Assembly: GCA_964639875.1 (NCBI GenBank)
Contig: CAZXEM010000074.1
Coordinates: forward strand, 1 to 5,088
Origin: CAZQLW01 sp964639875
GTDB taxonomy: Archaea > Nanobdellota > Nanobdellia > Woesearchaeales > GW2011-AR9
DNA length: 5,088 bases
Reading direction: 5' to 3'
Positions within the stretch are counted from its first letter, which is position 1; each line of letters begins with the position of its first letter. The position numbers and the translations under genes are program-made. Shown here piece after piece: positions 1 through 5,088 of this stretch. Below the pieces are notes generated by a model. That model did no database searches, had not been told where the DNA came from, and worked only from the letters and a program-made list of their open reading frames with translations.

Positions 1-66
1 TAAAGTCCCCAGCCGTGGGTGATATAGCTCAAAGCGTAAAGCTTTTCCAAGCTACACTACGGCCCC
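1..66 (-). tRNA. tRNA-Pro (anticodon GGG), 5' part only, with putative introns
   Basis: Read on the minus strand from 66, the sequence gives a 7-nt acceptor strand GGGGCCG (66-60), T8 A9 (59-58) and a D-arm starting GTGTAGCTTGG (57-47). After a 22-nt insertion (46-25) it resumes with TATCAC (24-19), completing a standard D-arm with A14, G15, G18, G19 and A21. Nucleotide 26 is C18, the anticodon stem 5' strand is CACGG (17-13), then C32, T33, anticodon GGG (10-8) and G37 (7). The anticodon GGG and purine 37 fit proline. The next bases (6-1) cannot form the 3' anticodon strand, so an intron at the usual archaeal 37/38 site probably begins there. The 3' half lies off the left edge. A TATA box sits 25-34 nt upstream. 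The assignment was made by eye; a decayed tRNA or the 5' half of a split tRNA is possible. Confidence 0.68.
25..46 (-). other. Putative 22-nt D-loop tRNA intron with BHB fold
   Basis: The insertion lies between nucleotides 19 and 20 of the tRNA. It folds as a bulge-helix-bulge: a 4-bp central helix pairs GCTT (52-49) with GAGC (30-27, one T·G wobble), with 3-nt bulges GGA (48-46) and TAT (26-24) on opposite strands. A 5-bp inner helix, AAAGC (45-41) with GCTTT (35-31), closes a 5-nt loop. Cutting each bulge after its second base removes exactly 46-25 and leaves the textbook D-arm GTGTAGCTTGGTATCAC. On the outer side two mismatches (A53/A23, T54/T22) precede GTG/CAC, so the outer helix is weak. 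An alternative register extends the central helix with T54-A25 and A53-T26. Non-canonical tRNA introns are known in archaea; splicing here is inferred from structure alone. Confidence 0.6.
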
Positions 67-90
67 ATCGGTTTTAGCAAAATTGTTAAA

Positions 91-100
91 AATATATAAA
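91..100 (-). promoter_or_regulatory. TATA box for the tRNA gene
   Basis: The minus strand reads TTTATATATT, 25-34 nt upstream of the mature tRNA 5' end at 66. That is the spacing expected of an archaeal TATA box when transcription starts at or just before the tRNA. The bases upstream of it (TTGGCATAAT) show no clear purine-rich BRE. The region is AT-rich, so chance similarity is possible. Confidence 0.5.
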
Positions 101-144
101 ATTATGCCAAAATCAACCGATAGGTTATGCTCAAGAATAGTAAC

Positions 145-153
145 TTTTATAAA
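145..153 (+). promoter_or_regulatory. TATA box for smc
   Basis: TTTTATAAA lies about 45-53 nt upstream of the smc ATG. With the usual 25-nt distance to the start site, transcription would begin near 175, giving a short leader of about 20 nt that still contains the ribosome binding site at 183-188. Another TATA-like stretch on this strand (91-100) is better explained by the divergent tRNA gene. Confidence 0.45.
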
Positions 154-182
154 GCAAAACCAAAACTCTAGGATTAGTAAAA

Positions 183-188
183 GAGGGT
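183..188 (+). promoter_or_regulatory. Ribosome binding site of smc
   Basis: GAGGGT lies 9 nt before the ATG at 198. It supports this start. No other in-frame ATG exists between the in-frame stop at 150-152 and position 198, and the protein from this ATG begins exactly where SMC family N-termini usually begin. Confidence 0.6.
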
Positions 189-197
189 ATTCAAGTT

Positions 198-3100
198 ATG
201 ACGAAAATAAACAAAATTTCCATTCACGGGTTCAAAAGTTTTGCTCACAAAACTGATGTCCCATTCGATAATAAGTTCAATTGTATACTAGGACCTAACG
301 GTAGTGGTAAGAGTAATATTGGCGATGCATTATGTTTCGTACTAGGGAGAATTTCTGCTAAATCAATGCGAGCAGAGAAAGCTGCAAACTTAATTTTTAA
401 CGGTGGTAAGAAGAAATCTCCTGCCCAAAAAGCTTACGTAGAAATTGCTTTCTGTAACAAAAATAAAGTATTACCCATTGAAGGTGAAGAAATTATCGTT
501 AACCGAGCAATTAACAAGAAAGGGGCAAGCACTTACCGAGTTAATGGTAAAAAACATACTCGTTCAGAAGTGTTAGACATTTTAGGTGGAGCAAAGATTA
601 ATCCAGAAGGGTATAATATTATTCTTCAGGGAGATATAATGAAATTTGTCGATATGTCCCCTGTTGAAAGAAGGAAAGTAATTGAAGAAATTAGTGATGT
701 TTCTGTTTATGAAGATAAAAAGCATAAAGCTGAACTTGAACTTAACAAAGTTGAAGATAAGTTAGGTAACGCAGAAATAATCTTAAAAGAAAGGAAAACA
801 CATCTTAAAGAACTTAAAAAAGATCGTGATCAAGCATTAAAATTTAAAGAGTTAAAAGATAAAATTGATTCTTATAAAGCTACTAATTTACATTTACAAA
901 TTGAAGAGAAAGAAAAAATTAAATCTAAACATGATCAAGAAGCAGGGAAAAATCAAGGAAAAATAAGTTCTGCAGAAAAGAAAATCGAACAATTATTAAC
1001 AGCGATAAAAATTAATAAAAATAAAGTTGATACTCTTAATAAAGAGATTGAACAGAAAGGCGAGAAAGACCAATTAAAGATTCATAGTAAAATTGAAAAT
1101 TTAAAAGTTAGCCTTGCTGAAGATAAAACTAGAATTTCTTCATTAAAAGACGAAATTAATAAAATTAAACAAAGAAGGGACCAGTTTTCTCAGGAACTGG
1201 TAGATTTGGACAAAAAATCTTCTTCCTCTGGTGAGAAACAAAAAGAATTACAATTAAAAGTTAAACAAAAAAATAAAGAAATTGAAGATTTAGAAAAAAG
1301 TATTGCTGCTTTTAAAAAGAAACATAAAATTGAATCATCTCAAGAAGTTGAACAAGAACTTGAAGAGAAAGATAAACTTATTGAACAAAAGCAAGAAGCA
1401 GTACAAAAAATTCGACAAGAACAGCAAGAACTTTTAAGAGAGAAAGATAAGATTGAATACCAACTTCAAACTATTGATGAAAAAATTAAAAAAGTTAAAG
1501 AAGTTGAAAAAGAAAGTAAAGGTCAATTAAAAGAATTGCAACAAAAAAAGTCTAATTTTAAACAAGCAACTTTAAAACTTAACCAATGCCTTGACCAAGA
1601 TAGTAGTTTTGCATCACAGATGTCTAATGCAAGGAAAAATTTGATTTCTTTGCAAGAGAAACATGCTGAACTTAATGCTAAAACTATTTCTATCCAAGCG
1701 GGCCTATCAGGTAATAAAGCTGTTTCTGCAATTTTAAGTAATAAAGATAAATTTAAAGGTGTCTATGGTACAGTTTCAGAACTTGGCCAGGTAAAAAAGA
1801 AGTACGCTCAATCTTTAGAAACTGCTGCAGGAGCACGTATGCAAAATTTAATTGTTGAAAATGACCAGATTGCTGCAGACTGTATCATATTTTTAAAAAA
1901 TAATAAGTTGGGTTCAGCTTCATTTATTCCTTTAAACAAAATCCGGTATCAAGATATTTCTTTAGAAGATAAAGGATTATTAAACAAAGAAGGAGTGCAC
2001 GATTTTGCCCTTAACTTAGTTTCGTTCAACCAAAAGTATAAGAAAGCTTTTGCTTATGTGTTCGGCAAAACTTTAGTGGTAGAAAATATTGATGTGGCCC
2101 GAAGAGTAGGTATTGGTAAAATTAAAATGAGTACACTTGATGGTAATATTGCTGAAGCTAGCGGTGCTATGCGTGGCGGTTTTATGACCAAAAGATTTGG
2201 TGTAGGTTTTAAAGAGAAAGACTCTATTGAAAAGTTAGAAACTCTTGAGAATGAAATGGCAGAATTACAAAATGTAATTTCTAGCGTTGATAATAAACGT
2301 GCAGCTAATGAAGCAGAAATTAGTTCATTAAGAAACTTTAAAGGTGAACAGGAAGCAGAAATTATTAAGTTAGAAAAAACTTTACACCTGGATGGTTCAG
2401 ATTTAACTGCTAGTAGCGAACTTAAAAAAGAGTTGAACAATAACCTGAAAGAAGTTGACGAAAAATTGGGTGGCATTAGTAAAAATGTCTCTTTAACTAA
2501 TCGTGACTTAGCTGAATTAAAAACTAAAAAACAAAATTTAAGATTACAAATTTCAGAATTAAGAAATCCAAGATTACTAGCCCAGTTAAGTGCATTTGAA
2601 GAATCTAAACAAAATAATAAAGAAGATTTGATTAGGTTAGATAACGAACTTAAAAATAATTCTGACCAAATTTCACAATTAATTTCTCCTGAAAAAGAAA
2701 AAATTAAAGAAATTCTTAAACAACATGAAAAAGAAGAAAAGGACTTTAATTTAGAAATTAAAAAATTATCAGAAAAAGTTAGTACTGGGGATAATGATCT
2801 TAAACAGAAAGAGAAAGAAAGTAAAGAGTTCTATTCAAAATATCGTGCTTTGTTTAACGAAAAAGAAAAGTTGGGAACAGAAATTAATAAAGCAGAAAAC
2901 GAAAAGGAAAATATTAGGGAAGAAGTTAGAAATAATGAACGAGAAATTAACCTTGTTTCTTTGAAAAATGCGGAAGTAAAAGCAAGACTTGCATCTTTGA
3001 AAGAAGAGTTTAGTAGATATAAAGAAACAGAAATTCTAAAAAATAAAAATAAAGAAGAATTGCAACGTGAAATTAATAAATTTGAAGTTATGCTTGCCCA

Positions 3101-3692
3101 AATGTCAGCAGTAAATATGAAAGCATTAGATATTTATGAAGAAGTTGAGACAGAATATAATAAATTAATGGTTAAAAAAGACTCGTTACATACAGAAAAA
3201 ACCGATGTATTAACTTTAATGAACGAAATTGAAACTAGAAAGAAAGACCATTTCATGAAAACTTTTGATAGTGCTAACGAAAATTTCCAAAAAATATTTT
3301 CAAATCTATTCAAGAAAGGCAGAGCTTACTTACATCTAGAAAATGGTCATAATCCTTTTGAAGCGGGGTTAAACATTAAAGTAAAACTTACCGGAACAAG
3401 GTTTATGGACATTAAATCATTGTCTGGTGGAGAAAAAACTCTTACTGCTTTATCATTTATTTTCGCAATTCAAGAATACCAACCAGCATCGTTTTATATC
3501 CTGGACGAAATTGACGCTGCATTAGATAAACATAACTCACAAACATTAGCAAAACTTATCAGAAACTATTCAGGTAATGCACAGTATATTATGATTTCTC
3601 ACAACGATTCAATCATCTCTGAAGCCGACAATTTGTATGGTGTCAGTATGAACGAACACGGAATTAGTAAAGTTACTAGTTTGAAAATATAA
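198..3692 (+). CDS. smc: Chromosome segregation ATPase SMC
   Basis: This is a complete structural-maintenance-of-chromosomes protein of 1164 residues, a normal length for archaeal and bacterial SMC. SMC dimers bind DNA, hydrolyse ATP and, with a kleisin subunit, extrude loops to compact and separate chromosomes. Visible parts in order: Walker A GPNGSGKS (32-39), a candidate R-loop arginine (R58), Q-loop (Q144), first coiled coil (about 170-500, rich in K/E/Q), hinge (about 521-665, with GVYG at 521 and the conserved glycine motif GAMRGG at 656-661), second coiled coil (about 680-1010), ABC signature LSGGEK (1075-1080), Walker B with catalytic Glu (FYILDE, D1103 E1104), D-loop AALD (1107-1110) and the His switch in MISHND (H1135). 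No motif is missing and no break is seen. The protein resembles archaeal SMCs rather than Rad50, which would carry a zinc-hook Cys pair instead of a folded hinge. No scpA or scpB neighbour is in view. The gene converges with the next one with no spacer. Confidence 0.98.
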   Translation: MTKINKISIHGFKSFAHKTDVPFDNKFNCILGPNGSGKSNIGDALCFVLGRISAKSMRAEKAANLIFNGGKKKSPAQKAYVEIAFCNKNKVLPIEGEEIIVNRAINKKGASTYRVNGKKHTRSEVLDILGGAKINPEGYNIILQGDIMKFVDMSPVERRKVIEEISDVSVYEDKKHKAELELNKVEDKLGNAEIILKERKTHLKELKKDRDQALKFKELKDKIDSYKATNLHLQIEEKEKIKSKHDQEAGKNQGKISSAEKKIEQLLTAIKINKNKVDTLNKEIEQKGEKDQLKIHSKIENLKVSLAEDKTRISSLKDEINKIKQRRDQFSQELVDLDKKSSSSGEKQKELQLKVKQKNKEIEDLEKSIAAFKKKHKIESSQEVEQELEEKDKLIEQKQEAVQKIRQEQQELLREKDKIEYQLQTIDEKIKKVKEVEKESKGQLKELQQKKSNFKQATLKLNQCLDQDSSFASQMSNARKNLISLQEKHAELNAKTISIQAGLSGNKAVSAILSNKDKFKGVYGTVSELGQVKKKYAQSLETAAGARMQNLIVENDQIAADCIIFLKNNKLGSASFIPLNKIRYQDISLEDKGLLNKEGVHDFALNLVSFNQKYKKAFAYVFGKTLVVENIDVARRVGIGKIKMSTLDGNIAEASGAMRGGFMTKRFGVGFKEKDSIEKLETLENEMAELQNVISSVDNKRAANEAEISSLRNFKGEQEAEIIKLEKTLHLDGSDLTASSELKKELNNNLKEVDEKLGGISKNVSLTNRDLAELKTKKQNLRLQISELRNPRLLAQLSAFEESKQNNKEDLIRLDNELKNNSDQISQLISPEKEKIKEILKQHEKEEKDFNLEIKKLSEKVSTGDNDLKQKEKESKEFYSKYRALFNEKEKLGTEINKAENEKENIREEVRNNEREINLVSLKNAEVKARLASLKEEFSRYKETEILKNKNKEELQREINKFEVMLAQMSAVNMKALDIYEEVETEYNKLMVKKDSLHTEKTDVLTLMNEIETRKKDHFMKTFDSANENFQKIFSNLFKKGRAYLHLENGHNPFEAGLNIKVKLTGTRFMDIKSLSGGEKTLTALSFIFAIQEYQPASFYILDEIDAALDKHNSQTLAKLIRNYSGNAQYIMISHNDSIISEADNLYGVSMNEHGISKVTSLKI

Positions 3693-3897
3693 TTATTTTA
3701 AATCTTCTAAAACACTATCTAATGTTTCATTAACTTTTTTATCTAATGGATTCTCTTTTTTAGTTTCTGGTAGCTTTTCGATTTCTTCAATTAATTCAAG
3801 AACAAGATAACTTACTTGTGGGTCCAGTTGAAGAGCAATAATTGTGTTGTTGATAAAGATCTTTCATGCCTTGGATGATGTTTGTTAATTGTTTCAT
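3693..3897 (-). pseudogene. Small acidic helical protein of unknown function, frame disrupted by a +1 shift
   Basis: An ATG at 3897-3895 follows a strong Shine-Dalgarno site and opens a frame (MKQLTNIIQGMKDLYQQ...) that ends at TGA 3798-3796 after 33 codons. A second frame, one base later, is open from a TGA at 3866-3864 down to TAA 3695-3693 and reads ...NTIIALQLDPQVSYLVLELI..., ending ...SVLEDLK, an amphipathic, Glu/Lys-rich protein-like sequence. That second frame has no ATG, GTG or TTG of its own. The whole span is 205 nt, which is 68 codons plus one base, so removing one base joins the two parts into a 67-residue protein. The most likely shift zone is the CAACAACAC run (3852-3844). It could be a sequencing indel, a real mutation or programmed frameshifting. 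I recognise no family. The gene lies 14 nt after the OmpA/VWA gene, so probably in its operon, and ends directly against the smc stop. Confidence 0.65.
3735..3761 (+). terminator. Possible U-tract terminator of smc
   Basis: Two runs of six T (3735-3740 and 3756-3761) lie 43-69 nt after the smc stop on the transcribed strand. Archaeal RNA polymerase can terminate at U-rich tracts without a hairpin, and no hairpin is evident here. Both tracts lie inside the oppositely oriented small gene, where they are also Lys-rich codons (AAA) of that gene, so they may have no terminator role. Confidence 0.3.
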
Positions 3898-3903
3898 TTT
3901 ATT

Positions 3904-3908
3904 CTCCT
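3904..3908 (-). promoter_or_regulatory. Shine-Dalgarno site of the small gene
   Basis: AGGAG (3908-3904 on the minus strand) is 6 nt before the ATG at 3897, in the 14-nt gap after the OmpA/VWA stop codon. The good match and spacing show that the small gene is, or recently was, translated, and support translation from a shared message. Confidence 0.65.
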
Positions 3909-3911
3909 AAT

Positions 3912-5088
3912 TTAATTGTTAGTTAAATAAGTTCCTCCACCTGTACTTTGAGCAATCTGGTTCAACATATTTTTATACTCTCCTTTCAAACCTAAACCAA
4001 TAAAAGACACTTTAATATTTTTAGAATTGGCAAGATTAACGATACTATGAACTCTTACTCCACCCCGATTATCTATTCCATCAGTAAGAACAGTTACAGA
4101 CTTACCTTTTTCCATGCCCCCTAACAAATCATAAAGGGATCTAAGTAAAGGAGTGCCTCCGCCAGGATAAGTTGTACTAAGATTCTGACCACAAGTTCTT
4201 CTTTTATCACTAAAAGTATAAACGTCTGCTCCACTAGGAAATTGATATTTCTGAACTTCTTGCCATTTACTGTTTCCATTTCCAACTGATTCCCGCATTG
4301 AGCTAGACTGATCAACTAAATAATAATCAGAAACTAATAAATCAAGACCTCGTTGAATTACACTTTTATTAGGAACAATTCTAACTTTTCTGTCTGCTTG
4401 CCTTTCTGCAAAAGAAGGACTTGCTTGTTTTGCTTTACTTTCTCCATAAGCAACAATCTGGACCGGAATCCGATTACTTTTTAAGTTTCTTTTCAATACT
4501 GGTTTAACACCATTTGCTCTCTTCTCACTCAAAAAATCGTTTAAATTTTCACTTCCGTTTAGGTCTGCATGTCCTTCAACAATAAGGCCTGTAACTTGTT
4601 CCAAACTAAGATTTTTTGCATAAGTTGCAATATCATTAAAATCATTCCGATATAATGTCCATGCTTTGTTTCTAAAATAAATGTTCAACGAATCTCCGTC
4701 AAGTTCATTTCTTTTATGAACCGGATTTTTATTTATCGGTGTTTTTGCAGCAAGTTTCCCTTTCAGTTCTCGTGTTTCAAACGGTCTTACTACAAGACCA
4801 GTAGAACTTTCGTTTTCTTGAATTGCTAGTTTTGAATCTTCAACAAGAACATCACACAAATAAGGAGAATTTATGATAGATTTTTGTTTATTTTCTGATT
4901 TCTTTTTTTTCTCTACCAAAACTTTTTCTTTTTCTAACTCTTTCTTAGATTGAGATTGACTTGTAGCGGGAGGAGATTGTGATAAGTCCAAACTTTGTTT
5001 TTTCTCCTCAGCACAACCAGGTGATAAAGCTATCATTAAAGCAGTTAATCCCGCTGTAGCTCCTACTTTAACAGCAGTACTATGTTGA
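3912..5088 (-). CDS. Exported OmpA-like/VWA domain protein, likely membrane-anchored (5' end beyond the window)
   Basis: The frame stays open past an internal Met codon at 5036 to the right edge (17 more codons) with no ATG, GTG or TTG, so the start lies outside. Numbering from that Met, the upstream residues and residues 1-8 read ...KVGATAGLTALMIALSPGC: a charged residue, a hydrophobic stretch and a Cys, like a signal peptide with an imperfect lipobox (Ser, not Leu, at -3). Next come a low-complexity Ser/Gln/Lys/Glu linker (about 11-50) and a spacer with C61. An OmpA C-terminal-like domain (about 115-222) has VEGHADLNGS and LSEKRA; D158 and R173 match the pair that binds diaminopimelate in OmpA. 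A VWA domain (about 236-374) follows, with an intact MIDAS metal site: DQSSS (D242, S244, S246), T295 in GGGTP and D319 in LTDG. It ends four residues after a GGGTY motif. VWA domains bind proteins through a metal ion; OmpA-like domains bind peptidoglycan. The cell-surface role is inferred. The small frameshifted gene follows 14 nt later. Confidence 0.9.
   Translation of the reverse strand, partial: QHSTAVKVGATAGLTALMIALSPGCAEEKKQSLDLSQSPPATSQSQSKKELEKEKVLVEKKKKSENKQKSIINSPYLCDVLVEDSKLAIQENESSTGLVVRPFETRELKGKLAAKTPINKNPVHKRNELDGDSLNIYFRNKAWTLYRNDFNDIATYAKNLSLEQVTGLIVEGHADLNGSENLNDFLSEKRANGVKPVLKRNLKSNRIPVQIVAYGESKAKQASPSFAERQADRKVRIVPNKSVIQRGLDLLVSDYYLVDQSSSMRESVGNGNSKWQEVQKYQFPSGADVYTFSDKRRTCGQNLSTTYPGGGTPLLRSLYDLLGGMEKGKSVTVLTDGIDNRGGVRVHSIVNLANSKNIKVSFIGLGLKGEYKNMLNQIAQSTGGGTYLTNN

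Noticed and set aside
1..66. Gln tRNA reading with anticodon TTG taken from the CTTTGAG stretch (34-28)
   Set aside because: The flanking bases do not form an anticodon stem (TTACG against CTATA fails), whereas treating that stretch as part of a D-loop insertion gives a complete D-arm and a proper C32-T33-GGG-G37 loop.
104..253. Plus-strand frame of 49 codons starting at ATG 104 and overlapping the smc start
   Set aside because: It has no ribosome binding site, starts right after the TATA-like sequence, reads low-complexity residues and overlaps smc in another frame; taken as chance.
1200..1560. Repetitive AAA/GAA-rich stretches in smc that might be a tandem repeat
   Set aside because: They are the expected Lys/Glu heptad pattern of the coiled coil in an AT-rich genome; no fixed repeat unit is seen.
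2054..2476. Open minus-strand frame of 140 codons inside smc
   Set aside because: It is a shadow of the second coiled-coil region and end of the hinge of smc, with a Ser/Leu-rich composition typical of the antisense of K/E-rich codons, no ribosome site and no domain signature.
198..3692. Rad50 or SbcC instead of SMC
   Set aside because: The middle of the coiled coil contains a full SMC hinge with GVYG and GAMRGG motifs and no CxxC zinc hook; the length and head motifs also fit SMC.
4121..4315. Open frame of 64 codons on the minus strand within the VWA region
   Set aside because: It overlaps the MIDAS-bearing VWA coding sequence in another frame; the VWA frame has clear family motifs and this one has none.
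1..5088. CRISPR array, insertion sequence or phage attachment site
   Set aside because: No regularly spaced direct repeats, transposase motifs or terminal inverted repeats were seen on either strand. A tRNA end could serve as an attachment site, but its 3' end is outside the window.

Overview
The window looks like chromosomal DNA of an AT-rich archaeon, probably of the small-genome DPANN type (Pacearchaeota/Woesearchaeota-like). Three things point there. The SMC protein has archaeal-style sequence around its Q-loop and Walker B regions. There are TATA-box-like promoters at the expected distance from both the tRNA and the smc gene. The tRNA fragment at the left edge can only be folded properly if archaeal bulge-helix-bulge (BHB) type introns are removed. 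The exact lineage is inference.

Layout. Positions 1-66 (minus strand) hold the 5' part of a tRNA gene, read as tRNA-Pro with anticodon GGG. It carries a 22-nt putative intron in the D-loop and probably a second intron starting after nucleotide 37, which runs off the window. Positions 67-197 are a short divergent promoter region with a TATA box for each direction. Positions 198-3692 (plus) encode a complete 1164-residue SMC chromosome-organisation ATPase. Abutting its stop codon with no spacer, on the minus strand, lies a small gene (3897 down to 3693) with a good Shine-Dalgarno site whose reading frame is broken by a +1 shift. Fourteen bases upstream of it, and probably in the same operon, is a secreted protein (3912 to beyond 5088) that joins an OmpA-type peptidoglycan-binding domain to a von Willebrand factor A domain; its true start lies beyond the right edge.

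How the genes relate. The smc gene and the minus-strand pair converge and show no functional link. No kleisin (scpA) or scpB gene is present in the window. The minus-strand pair looks like a cell-surface module: an anchored or exported adhesion/cell-wall-binding protein followed by a small helical, acidic protein of unknown function. The points most worth checking are the doubly interrupted tRNA, the intact diaminopimelate-binding Asp/Arg pair in an OmpA domain of an apparent archaeon, and the frameshift in the small gene.
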